From Candidatus Microthrix subdominans (GTDB taxonomy: Bacteria; Actinomycetota; Acidimicrobiia; Acidimicrobiales; Microtrichaceae): DNA of 64,000 nucleotides. The stretch spans positions 1,054,001-1,118,000 of the forward strand of contig JADJZA010000001.1 of assembly GCA_016719385.1 (NCBI GenBank), in the 5' to 3' direction. Positions 1 to 7,264 of the stretch are shown here, in pieces. The translations under genes were made by a program, and so were the position numbers. Below the pieces are notes generated by a model that did not search any database, had not been told where the DNA came from, and saw only the letters and a list, made by a program, of their open reading frames with translations. How positions within the stretch are numbered: the first letter of the stretch is position 1; each line of letters starts with the position of its first letter.

Positions 1-1450
1 GGTTGGTCAACAGCAGCGGCAGCTCCACCAGGCTGTGCCCAGGTTCCAGTGCCAACGTCAGCAACCCAGCGTGCAGCACATCTCCCAGCCGTGGTCCCCA
101 CGACTCAGCCCACAGCGAATGCAACACCCCGAACAGTCCTTCCACCGCCAGCCCTGATCCCGGGCCACCAGTCCCACCCGCCAGCGGGTTGATACCCAAC
201 GGCGCTCGGTCGGTCGGATCCAACACCGCAACTCGCTCCAGCGCATGGCTGGGCAAGCGGCGCAGCACGTCGTCGACAAGATCGCCCTTGGGATCGACCA
301 CCACAACGCCGCGCTGCGCCGCAATGTCTTGCAGGATGAGGTTTGCCAACAGCGTGGATTTTCCAACGCCTGACGGTCCCAGCACATGCAAATGCCGCAG
401 ACCAGATACTTCATCGAGCACCAACGTGCCGTTGACCGATGGGAACGCAGACACCGCAACCACTCGTTGACGCAACCGCCGTTGGACTTCCGCCTTGCTG
501 ACAACCGCTCCGTCCACCGACTCATCCACCAGTGGTCGACATACACGTGCGCTCGGTCGCAGTAACCGCGTCGCTGGCATGTCCGCACTCGGAGCCTGCT
601 CAGCACTCAGGCCCAGAGGCCAACCCAGCACCGCTGCCAGCTCATCTGCTTGCAGCACTGCCGGCGGATCCAGTTGTGGCAGCACCAGCCGATTGCTTCG
701 TGACCGCACCCACCACGACGTCAACCAGCGCGGCTGCAAGCTGGCACCAGGCACCTGGGCCACCTTGAAGACGCCGACCACTTGGGACACCAGACGTTGC
801 CGCCGACCACCACTGGCAGCCCACACCGCCACCCGCCCAACACAGGCAAACAGCTGCTCGGACTGCTTCTTGCGCGCTGCCAAGGTGGCTTCGCTGTCCA
901 GTACAGGCGCAGCTTCGCCCCGCAATAATCCCCAAGCAGCTGAGATAGGAGAGTCATCTGCCCGCCCATGAGCGGGCGGCGCCACAGGTGAGCGAGCCAG
1001 CCAGCCGCCAACCAGCCACTGCACGACCACCGTCTCCTTGCCACGCAGCCCAACCCCGATCTCAAGTAGCCCGCGTGCAATCTCGGCCTGCAGCTCCGCT
1101 CGCAAGGTGCGTCGCTTGGAGCGCAGCCCCAGCTCAACGGCCAGCGTCGTGCCCGCTGAAGCAGTCGGAGAGCCCACAGACGCCTTCGCTGCTTCCTCGG
1201 GCAGCACCGCCACACCAGGTAGCCAGTCCTCTAACTGACGCCGCAGGGCGGTCGCTTCGCTCCTATGCAGTCCAACCCACCAACTCGCTCCGGCAGCATC
1301 CAGTCGCAGCTCGAACACCAGTGGCTGCACCACCGACCACCAGCCAGCCCGACCCCGTGCCGCCAGCGAGCGCAGCCAGGCAACCGCCAGCTCTGCCTCC
1401 ATCTCGGCGGGGAAGCGCAGCTCGCACCACACCAAGTCGGGGCGTCTCAC
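1..1450 (-). CDS. Type IV coupling protein (VirD4/TraG-like conjugative ATPase), partial
   Basis: Reading leftwards from GTG at 1450, one open frame runs off the left edge, giving about 483 codons without a stop. After some 300 residues without recognisable motifs come a Walker A, GPSGVGKST, and a Walker B-like VVVDPKGDL, the pattern of VirD4/TraG/TraD/HerA-type DNA-transfer ATPases. These hexamers couple the relaxosome to the conjugation channel at the membrane. The GTG start overlaps the TGA of the upstream 67-aa gene (GTGA), so the two are probably translationally coupled. The C-terminal half of the ATPase lies outside the window. What is seen is the P-loop and Asp-box. The conjugative role is inferred from motif context and from the small membrane-protein genes upstream. 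Confidence 0.75.
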   Translation of the reverse strand, partial: MRRPDLVWCELRFPAEMEAELAVAWLRSLAARGRAGWWSVVQPLVFELRLDAAGASWWVGLHRSEATALRRQLEDWLPGVAVLPEEAAKASVGSPTASAGTTLAVELGLRSKRRTLRAELQAEIARGLLEIGVGLRGKETVVVQWLVGGWLARSPVAPPAHGRADDSPISAAWGLLRGEAAPVLDSEATLAARKKQSEQLFACVGRVAVWAASGGRRQRLVSQVVGVFKVAQVPGASLQPRWLTSWWVRSRSNRLVLPQLDPPAVLQADELAAVLGWPLGLSAEQAPSADMPATRLLRPSARVCRPLVDESVDGAVVSKAEVQRRLRQRVVAVSAFPSVNGTLVLDEVSGLRHLHVLGPSGVGKSTLLANLILQDIAAQRGVVVVDPKGDLVDDVLRRLPSHALERVAVLDPTDRAPLGINPLAGGTGGPGSGLAVEGLFGVLHSLWAESWGPRLGDVLHAGLLTLALEPGHSLVELPLLLTN

Positions 1451-1650
1451 GATGCCGCCTTGGTCGCTTCACCAGCGTCGTCCTCAGGCTCATCCACCAC
1501 TACTTCCGCCTGACTCATGGCGATCTCAATGAGCGCCTGCGCCAACCGCTGCACATCTGGCTTGGAGCGCCGCACAGCACGAATCCGAACCCCTGGCTTG
1601 CTCGCCACTTGCTTCATTGTTCCGGCGTCCTTATTCCGATTTTTACTCAT
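1447..1650 (-). CDS. Small basic/acidic protein of conjugation module (67 aa)
   Basis: A 67-residue protein starting MSKNRNKDAG. It has a basic N-terminal half (KQVASKPGVRIRAVRRSKPD) and an acidic tail. ATG at 1650 is chosen because GGAG lies 8 bases upstream; an in-frame extension upstream has no ribosome site. No family is recognised. Its stop overlaps the start of the coupling ATPase gene, so it is likely co-expressed with conjugation functions, perhaps as a DNA-binding accessory protein (inference only). Confidence 0.6.
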   Translation of the reverse strand: MSKNRNKDAGTMKQVASKPGVRIRAVRRSKPDVQRLAQALIEIAMSQAEVVVDEPEDDAGEATKAAS

Positions 1651-1754
1651 TGCCTCGCTCCTTTCGTTCATTTGACCTTGCTTTGCATCCGCGCTCGATA
1701 TTTGATTCTTAGGCGATGCTTCCCAGCGACATCCCACATCCACCCAGCTCTAAA

Positions 1755-1882
1755 TCTCCAACCATTCACCACAAACCCCTATCTATTGTTATGCGTCGCT
1801 TGCAAGCGACAGTCAAGCTCTCCAACCACCACAAACCGTCCAATCTCGTCATTTACCAGAGCTGGTCGATTCGAAATTTCGA
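1755..1882. repeat. Direct repeats and two perfect palindromes (oriT or operator candidate)
   Basis: This 440-base gap (1651-2092) holds no convincing gene. It contains two copies of a split repeat. Copy 1 (1755-1777) is TCTCCAACC, ATTC, ACCACAAACC. Copy 2 (1819-1837) is the same without the ATTC. Between them is the 16-base perfect palindrome GTCGCTTGCAAGCGAC (1795-1810), and further on the 12-base palindrome TCGAAATTTCGA (1871-1882). Position between the coupling-protein operon and the small membrane genes suits a regulatory region or a transfer origin. That function is inference. Confidence 0.5.
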
Positions 1883-2092
1883 CGTTGTGGAATTAGCTTC
1901 GTTCGTCCTGCTGGTGCCGGCGGTCTCCGCGTCGCTGACGATCTGCTGACGCCGTGGACGGCACTGTCGACATGACGGAGGGCGGAGGACGAAAGTGGCG
2001 AACAGGGAAACGGGACACCGAGCCGTCCTTGTTGTCTGCTCCCTGATCTCTGTGCACTGTGATCCGAGCCATGCCCGAAGGGCAGGGCGTCC

Positions 2093-2287
2093 CTACCTCC
2101 AGCGCCAGCGCTGCCAGACCACGAGGGCGCTCAGCACGAGCACCAACCCCGCTGCCACCAGGAGCAGCGGTTGCAGTCCCTGCACCACTTCCCACAGCCA
2201 CTGCCCAACCAACACCAACCCGACCAGGTTGAGCACCACCCACCACGCCGACCGAAACAGTTGGCGCAGTGGGCCAGGCTCAGCCAT
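2093..2287 (-). CDS. Small two-helix membrane protein (64 aa)
   Basis: A 64-residue protein starting MAEPGPLRQ. It has two long hydrophobic stretches (about residues 15-32 and 37-54) and a basic WQRWRWR end, so probably two transmembrane helices. ATG at 2287 is preferred because GGAGG sits 7 bases upstream; a longer start at 2302 would overlap the upstream gene. It lies 2 bases after the stop of the 92-aa gene, in a three-gene minus-strand run. Likely a small membrane component of the conjugative module; no family recognised. Confidence 0.6.
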   Translation of the reverse strand: MAEPGPLRQLFRSAWWVVLNLVGLVLVGQWLWEVVQGLQPLLLVAAGLVLVLSALVVWQRWRWR

Positions 2288-2289
2288 GC

Positions 2290-2568
2290 TCAGTCCTCCC
2301 ACTGCTCGTCAGTGGAGGACCACTCGGTGCCGTCGCCGCCAGGCGAAGCACCAGGCAGCCGCTGCCGTGACACCTCCAGCATCTGCGCAAAGGCCTGCGT
2401 GGCCTGCTGATGCATCCGCCAGGACGCCTTCTGGGCTTCGTCGTGCAGCCGAGCCTTCTCGGCCAGCTCAGCAGCCGAAGGTGCGTATACCGCCCAGGTC
2501 ACCACCAGACCACCCAGTGCCAGCATGCCCAGCACCACTCCGATGAGAAAGACGATCATCCCGCTCAC
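2290..2568 (-). CDS. Single-pass membrane protein with helical tail (92 aa)
   Basis: The first 28 residues (MSGMIVFLIGVVLGMLALGG onward) form one transmembrane helix. They are followed by an Ala/Glu/Gln-rich helical segment and an acidic Gly/Ser tail. The ATG overlaps the stop of the 119-aa gene upstream (ATGA), showing translational coupling. No family is recognised. Architecture and neighbours suggest a membrane-anchored accessory protein of the conjugation apparatus. Confidence 0.6.
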   Translation of the reverse strand: MSGMIVFLIGVVLGMLALGGLVVTWAVYAPSAAELAEKARLHDEAQKASWRMHQQATQAFAQMLEVSRQRLPGASPGGDGTEWSSTDEQWED

Positions 2569-2924
2569 CGCCCCATCTTCCGAGCAGCATCGGACACCAC
2601 TTCAGCCAGCGACAACGCCGTCATGTCAGCAATGCCCTGCAACCTGGACACCGCCAACGGGCACGCCATACCGAGCTGTCCTTCCAACTGCGACACCATG
2701 GCCACCGTCTGCATCGCCTGCTGTCCGACGTAGCCGACAGCCTGAGCCCGAGCCGACTCCAGCTGTGCCTGCACCTCCAGCCGAGCCAGCCCGACCCGCT
2801 TGGTGCGCTGCAACTGCTCGACCTGCTTGCGAGCCAGACGGTCGGCCTTGCGCTCCACCAGTGCACCGACACCGGTTGGTACCACCTCGCTGGACTGCTG
2901 GGAGTAGGGAATGAGTTCGGACAT
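2565..2924 (-). CDS. Helical protein of conjugation module (119 aa)
   Basis: Starts MSELIPYSQQ at 2924, with GGAGG 7 bases upstream deciding the start. Residues 20-80 are strongly helical and charged (VERKADRLARKQVEQLQRTK), a possible coiled coil, with no signal peptide or membrane segment. It is the first gene of a three-gene coupled set (2924 to 2093). No family recognised. It diverges from the 400-aa gene at 3087 across a gap with iterated repeats. Confidence 0.6.
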   Translation of the reverse strand: MSELIPYSQQSSEVVPTGVGALVERKADRLARKQVEQLQRTKRVGLARLEVQAQLESARAQAVGYVGQQAMQTVAMVSQLEGQLGMACPLAVSRLQGIADMTALSLAEVVSDAARKMGR

Positions 2925-3013
2925 GAGCAACCTCCGTGGTTGATGCCAGACCGCCACCCGAAACCTTCGAGCGTCCTCCGTTGCCTGACGAGCGTCACCA
3001 CAGCACCGCAGGT

Positions 3014-3065
3014 GGTGGTTGCCCTGGTGGTCCCTCAGGTGGTCTTCTGGTGGTTCCTCGGTTGG
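3014..3065. repeat. Iteron-like GGTGGT repeats in divergent intergenic region
   Basis: Four GGTGGT units start at 3014, 3026, 3038 and 3049, spaced 12, 12 and 11 bases, each followed by a pyrimidine-rich YYCYY segment. A degenerate fifth, GGTTGG, follows at 3060. They fill the gap between the divergent genes at 2924 (minus) and 3087 (plus). One-helical-turn spacing suggests a repeated protein-binding site. An iteron or operator role is inferred. Confidence 0.5.
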
Positions 3066-3086
3066 CTCTGCTGAACTGGCTGCGTC

Positions 3087-4289
3087 ATGCCACCCCAGGT
3101 CGAACCGCCGCTCTTCGATGATCTACTGAGCGACCTGAAACAACTGCGCCGTAACGGACTGCTCCAGCTCCGTCAGCTGGACCTCCCTGCGCTGGCCCAG
3201 TCGGTCCGCGCTCTCGACCTGGTTGAGATGGACCGTGCGGTCACCGCACCATCCATCGAGCAGCTAATCCGAAGCGCCGTCGTCGAGCTAGGCGAGTCGA
3301 GGATCGGGTTGACGGCGCGGGTACTCCTCGGACTGACCGAAGGCGACCGAGACCGAGAACCCGCCCAGCTACGCCGCCTGGCAGCCGCTGAATGGGGCGT
3401 CAGCTTGGAGCACTTCCGTCGACAGCCCGAGACTCAAGTGCTGTCCCAGACTGCTGAGATGATCCTCGCCCAGATCCAACGGCGGTCGATGCACCTGACA
3501 CACCTTGAGATGGCCCGCCGTCTACCGACCGACTCACGCCTGGCCGTCAACTGGCTGGAGCGGTTCGAGGCCTACTACCGCATCTGGAGCACCGTCTCGG
3601 GACTGGGCGGCGACCTGACGGCCTACCGATCTACGTTGCTCGAAGAAGACCGACCGTGGGACCAGCCGCCCAGTGAGGACTGGCCCGACGGGTACACCCA
3701 AGAGTTCCAGGCCGAAGGTTACGGCCGCTCAGCGCTCTTCCACTACGCGACGTTTCTGGTGCGGCTGGATGGCTTCATGACACGCTTCGGTGGGCAGTGG
3801 CTCCTCAGTGATGGGGAAGCAGAGCAAGACGTTGCCGATGCCACTTACCGCATCGGCTGGCACGTCAGTGAGATGAACCAACGAGATGACTCGTACCTAC
3901 GCAGCCTGCACCAAAAAGCGGGCGGCGAGATCCACCAGTTCCTGACTCTGCTGGCAGCCGACAAGCAGGTCGGCATGGTGACCCACGACGAGTGGCAAGA
4001 CTGGCTACGAACCTGCCAATGCACCTGGACGCACGACGACAGCCAGACAGACCGAGAGCACTTCCCGACCAGCCGAACCCACCCATGCATCCAGGCCGAC
4101 TGCCAGCCCCACCAGGTCATCCGAGCCTGCACCGACTTCTTGCTGCTGGTTGATGAGGACTGGAGGAGGATTGCGGATTGGTATGGGTTGGAGGAGCAGG
4201 TGAGGGTCGGAATTGGCGGCGAAGCGCTTACAAATTCGCCACCAACTTCCTCTGGCGAGCGATTTGTTACGAGAGTTGGCAACCGTTGA
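3087..4289 (+). CDS. Uncharacterised actinobacterial protein with HTH-like N-terminal segment (400 aa)
   Basis: A 400-residue soluble protein without signal peptide. The N-terminal part is helical. Around residues 80-125 there is a segment (LRRLAAAEWGVSLEHFRRQPE, then a helix) that resembles the small HTH-like module found at the N-terminus of many actinobacterial hypothetical and TIR-type proteins. The middle is Trp- and Asp-rich. Near residue 310 there is a Cys/His cluster (CQCTW, HPCIQADCQPH) that could bind a metal. No strong ribosome site precedes ATG 3087, so the start is uncertain. Function unknown. It diverges from the conjugation operon and may be accessory cargo. Confidence 0.6.
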   Translation: MPPQVEPPLFDDLLSDLKQLRRNGLLQLRQLDLPALAQSVRALDLVEMDRAVTAPSIEQLIRSAVVELGESRIGLTARVLLGLTEGDRDREPAQLRRLAAAEWGVSLEHFRRQPETQVLSQTAEMILAQIQRRSMHLTHLEMARRLPTDSRLAVNWLERFEAYYRIWSTVSGLGGDLTAYRSTLLEEDRPWDQPPSEDWPDGYTQEFQAEGYGRSALFHYATFLVRLDGFMTRFGGQWLLSDGEAEQDVADATYRIGWHVSEMNQRDDSYLRSLHQKAGGEIHQFLTLLAADKQVGMVTHDEWQDWLRTCQCTWTHDDSQTDREHFPTSRTHPCIQADCQPHQVIRACTDFLLLVDEDWRRIADWYGLEEQVRVGIGGEALTNSPPTSSGERFVTRVGNR

Positions 4290-4293
4290 ATTC

Positions 4294-4434
4294 TCAGCTC
4301 CAGAACGCCAGAAGGATGGCCAGCACAACCACCGGCACTAATAACCAGCTCCAGTTGAGTAGGTATAGCAAGACAACAATAACCAGTCCTACTGTAGCAA
4401 TAACGTAACGACGGTTTCGAGTAGATTTGTTCAT
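4294..4434 (-). CDS. Small membrane protein (46 aa)
   Basis: ATG at 4434 opens a 46-codon frame ending TGA at 4294. The peptide is MNKSTRNRRY followed by about 35 hydrophobic residues (two short helices separated by LNWSW) and ends LAFWS. A basic head with an uninterrupted hydrophobic body is typical of a real small membrane protein. The upstream ribosome site is weak (AGAAAC). It is convergent with the 400-aa gene, whose stop is 5 bases away. Unknown function. Confidence 0.45.
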   Translation of the reverse strand: MNKSTRNRRYVIATVGLVIVVLLYLLNWSWLLVPVVVLAILLAFWS

Positions 4435-4498
4435 ATTGTTTCTAGTCTACGTAAGATGTCGACAAAACACAACCACAAACTGACAGCTGACCCCCGAA

Positions 4499-4542
4499 AG
4501 AGGGAACGGTGAGATCGCAACTGCGATCCCTCCGTTCCCTCT
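4499..4542 (-). terminator. Strong hairpin, probable terminator of the minus-strand peptide transcript
   Basis: Outer arms AGAGGGAACGG (4499-4509) and CCGTTCCCTCT (4532-4542) are perfectly complementary. An inner stem GATCGCA/TGCGATC (4513-4528) is separated from them by a 3-by-3 internal loop. It lies 45 bases past the stop of the 4587-4874 gene on the minus strand. There is no long U tract, so termination would be of the tract-less type common in high-GC bacteria. Confidence 0.5.
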
Positions 4543-4586
4543 CGACGGCGAGCTATTTAGTATCTCTCGCCGTTTGTGCGCCATGC

Positions 4587-4874
4587 TCAGCGGCAGGAAC
4601 CACCGTAGTAGTGCCAAACCCAGTACTGGCCGGTCCATGAACGGTGAACCGCCAGACAGCCGCCACGGTTGTACGCCCAGCCCGCATAGCCGGAGAAGAC
4701 TGCCAGGATCGCCGCTACGGCCTTGCTCACCGAGGGCTCAGGGATATACGAGCCGGCTGCGGCTGCCCCAGCTGCGCCGAACATGACGTTGTCGAACGTC
4801 CTCAACCGCCCGGATGCACCGAGGTTCAGCCGCCACCTGCCACTGCCAAAGGTCATCAGAATCTCTACAACCAC
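4587..4874 (-). CDS. Small Cys-containing peptide/protein downstream of the epipeptide operon (up to 95 aa)
   Basis: Up to 95 residues; internal ATGs at 4856 and near 4784 are alternative starts, and none has a good ribosome site. The C-terminal 60 residues have an Ala-rich helix, then YIPEPSVSKAVAAILAVFSG, then an aromatic Gly-rich tail with two cysteines (GGCLAVHRS and HYYGGSC). The IP-(D/E/N)-P-(S/T)-V-x-K-A-(I/V)-A-A motif with a Cys pair recalls small actinobacterial secreted or bacteriocin-like proteins of unknown function. It lies about 145 bases after the permease stop on the same strand, so it could be read through from the epipeptide operon. Bacteriocin role is speculation. Confidence 0.55.
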   Translation of the reverse strand: MVVEILMTFGSGRWRLNLGASGRLRTFDNVMFGAAGAAAAGSYIPEPSVSKAVAAILAVFSGYAGWAYNRGGCLAVHRSWTGQYWVWHYYGGSCR

Positions 4875-5019
4875 CTCAGCTCTGTCGACAGCTAGCCGAG
4901 CAACCTAAAGGTGGAAGCCACTTGAATGGACAGAGGAACAGAGTGCCAATCTGGCTAGATCGGAATAGGACCCGCAAGTGGCTACGCCGCTCATTGGCCC
5001 ACGTCTGACAGACCGGCAC

Positions 5020-5775
5020 CTATCTCGGATAGAAGTCAAACTTGAAGCGAGGGACCAAGAACGCCCAAAAAATACACGAAACGAGCAGCAACAACACATT
5101 GGGAGCGAAAGATCCGAAGGAGAAGGTAGCGTCCAGAGGACGAGGGTCAATACTCGCCACAGTAATTGGCAAGAGGCTCGAATACTGATTGACACTGTCA
5201 GGCATGTCACTTACACCTATAGACCATTGCCAACCAGGGCTCGATACCAAAGCGAAAAGCAGAACACCAAGCACGATCGTAACGACTCCCAACGTCAAAG
5301 CCATCGCCGCAACGCTGAGCACCCTGTTCCGGAAGCGTTTCGCTAGCCAGACAGCGACCATGCACAACGATAGGTAGGAGACGATCGAAATCGCCTTAGC
5401 GCCAAGGTAGTACATTACGACGATTAAAAGATTACCATGCCGCGCGTCACCGAGTTGAACCACGTCCACCGGGAGTGCAATCAAGAACAAGACATAAAGA
5501 TATGCCCCCAGCACGGCCGCCTTGGCCAGAAGCACCCTTCGCTGAGGAAGGGGACTCAGATGCATCAGCACATCTGATCCCAAATAATAGAACGAATATA
5601 GCACGTAAATGCAGTACCCTGCCACGAAGAACCAAACCAACATCTTGGTCAGGGAGTAGAGGAGAAGCATAGTATCCGAACGTAGAACGAGCCACGCTAT
5701 ACCAAGTGACACATTCGCGAATGCCGCAAACGCGAACGGCCAAAAGTGCTTTCTTGCCTCAATTCGCCAGGGCAC
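5020..5775 (-). CDS. epeB: Epipeptide ABC transporter permease (EpeB/YydJ-like)
   Basis: About 251 residues with six hydrophobic segments, the size and layout of a YydJ-type membrane half of an ABC transporter. GTG at 5775 is preferred because AAGGAG lies 7 bases upstream; a longer frame from 5811 would overlap the ATPase gene by 53 bases. Even so the start overlaps the ATPase end by 17 bases. It is the last gene of the set precursor-radical SAM-M50-ATPase-permease, exactly the epeXEPAB order of B. subtilis, where EpeAB protects the producer from its own peptide and may export it. Sequence similarity of permeases is low, so assignment rests mainly on context. Confidence 0.85.
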   Translation of the reverse strand: MPWRIEARKHFWPFAFAAFANVSLGIAWLVLRSDTMLLLYSLTKMLVWFFVAGYCIYVLYSFYYLGSDVLMHLSPLPQRRVLLAKAAVLGAYLYVLFLIALPVDVVQLGDARHGNLLIVVMYYLGAKAISIVSYLSLCMVAVWLAKRFRNRVLSVAAMALTLGVVTIVLGVLLFALVSSPGWQWSIGVSDMPDSVNQYSSLLPITVASIDPRPLDATFSFGSFAPNVLLLLVSCIFWAFLVPRFKFDFYPR

Positions 5776-6445
5776 GTACCGTCTCCTTAAAGAATACTTC
5801 CAATGAGACACCTGTCTCCAAAACCGAATCCGTCGACTGATTGGCTACGAGCCTGCCATGGCCTAGTATGACCACCCAATCGAAAAGCCCATCCATGTCG
5901 TCGATCAGATGAGTGCTCAGAATCACCAAGGAGTTCGGAGTTCGGTATTCCTGGATCATGTCCTTGAGTGCGTCCCGTGTAAGAGGGTCGACGGCAGCGA
6001 GTGGCTCATCAAATAGGTAAACATTCGAGCGCCGCGCGAGAGATAGGCCGAGATGAAGCTGTTCCGACATGCCGCGAGAACACTCACCAACTTTCTTATC
6101 CAAGTCGAGCTGCAAGCGCGAAAGAATTTGGCTGGCCAGCGGCTCATCAAAATCGGGATAGAGACGCGAAAACAATTGCAGGCACTCCCTCAGTGTAAGA
6201 AACTGATAGAGGAAAGGTTTGTCTGGAAGAAAGGTGATCGAACCCGGATCGGGCGCTTTGATGCGGCCATCGAATGACGAAATCAAACCCGCTAAACATC
6301 GAAGCAGAGAAGTCTTGCCAGCGCCGTTCACTCCAAAGAGACCGACCAGGCCTGCATCGTCCGGCAGATCCAGAGAGACTTGGTCGAGGGCCAGACTCTT
6401 GCCAAACTTCAAGGTAAGCTCATTGAGTGCGATTATAGGTTCCAA
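5759..6445 (-). CDS. epeA: Epipeptide ABC transporter ATP-binding protein (EpeA/YydI-like)
   Basis: A 228-residue ABC ATPase with Walker A GVNGAGKTS (residues 38-46), signature region CSRGMSEQLHLGL, Walker B VYLFDEP and the switch histidine in STHLIDD. The start is TTG at 6445, fixed by AGGAGG 5 bases upstream. It follows the protease gene by 12 bases and overlaps the permease gene. The signature is a degenerate S-R-G-M-S-E form, as in other peptide-immunity ABC proteins. Predicted to energise the EpeB permease for self-protection or export of the epipeptide. Confidence 0.88.
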   Translation of the reverse strand: MEPIIALNELTLKFGKSLALDQVSLDLPDDAGLVGLFGVNGAGKTSLLRCLAGLISSFDGRIKAPDPGSITFLPDKPFLYQFLTLRECLQLFSRLYPDFDEPLASQILSRLQLDLDKKVGECSRGMSEQLHLGLSLARRSNVYLFDEPLAAVDPLTRDALKDMIQEYRTPNSLVILSTHLIDDMDGLFDWVVILGHGRLVANQSTDSVLETGVSLEVFFKETVRALAN

Positions 6446-6457
6446 GTCAGCCTCCTT

Positions 6458-7210
6458 TCAGCGGTTAAGCAATGGCGATACCCAACTCCAAGTGTACCAC
6501 AATACGAGTACCACGCTTGTGAGCTTCAGGGCCTTAACCCACCAGGGGTTCGCCAGCTTTGACTTCAACTCGTTCGTGCCCGTCAGAGCTAGGATGACAC
6601 GGTACCCGTCCGAGTTCAAGAACGGCACCGCGTTGAAGACGAGGCTAAGCACCATCAATTGGATTGCAAAGAGAAGGCCATCGGAGTGTAGGACTGCGAT
6701 GTTCACCACGATCGCAATCGAGTTGAGAATCACGTTTGCACCGATTCCCGCACTGTGCACAACAACCTTTTCATACTTGGAAAGGAGAAGCGATTCATTC
6801 ATCCGTACGTAGAATGCTGGCAACACCACAAAGTGAAGTTTGAAGCCGACCTTATCGGCTTTCCGGCCAAACCATCGCAGCGCCAAAACGTGACCTGCCT
6901 CATGCACTGCGATCGTGAGGAACGCGAACATGACCAAGGGAAGGATGGAATCCAGTCCCGCCTGGCCAGGCGAAGCCAGTCCTAAGAAGAGGAGCTGACC
7001 CACAAGGGCTGACATCACGACGAACAGCAACCCTATGCCAAATCGATTCGACACACGTGGCTGACGAACCTGCAGGGCCGTTCGCAGATCGTGAGGAAGA
7101 ACCTCGACGTTCGATTGGAAGTAGCGGCCGGATTCTTTATGGCAAATGACTGCAATGCGGTTTTCGACGCTTACCTCTAGATCGGGTGTTCGAAGTGCTA
7201 AGACAGTCAA
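6458..7210 (-). CDS. epeP: M50-family membrane metalloprotease of epipeptide maturation (EpeP/YydH-like)
   Basis: A 250-residue protein with a soluble N-terminal 55 residues, two membrane helices, the zinc motif HEAGH at residues 103-107 inside a hydrophobic stretch, further helices, and a second motif NAVPFLNSDGY near residue 195 that supplies the third zinc ligand (NSDG replaces the usual LDG). This is the site-2-protease (M50) fold. In B. subtilis the equivalent YydH/EpeP is thought to cut the modified precursor to release the C-terminal core. Start is TTG at 7210 with AGG 7 bases upstream. Operon position, third of five, matches epeXEPAB. Confidence 0.9.
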   Translation of the reverse strand: MTVLALRTPDLEVSVENRIAVICHKESGRYFQSNVEVLPHDLRTALQVRQPRVSNRFGIGLLFVVMSALVGQLLFLGLASPGQAGLDSILPLVMFAFLTIAVHEAGHVLALRWFGRKADKVGFKLHFVVLPAFYVRMNESLLLSKYEKVVVHSAGIGANVILNSIAIVVNIAVLHSDGLLFAIQLMVLSLVFNAVPFLNSDGYRVILALTGTNELKSKLANPWWVKALKLTSVVLVLWYTWSWVSPLLNR

Positions 7211-7264
7211 GCTACGACCTTAGCGTAATCCAAGATCTCCGATTTTATGGCTCGGACATACGAT

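Noticed and set aside
5189..5377. Short plus-strand frames within the permease gene
   Set aside because: Antisense shadows; the minus-strand frame has membrane-helix composition and a ribosome site.
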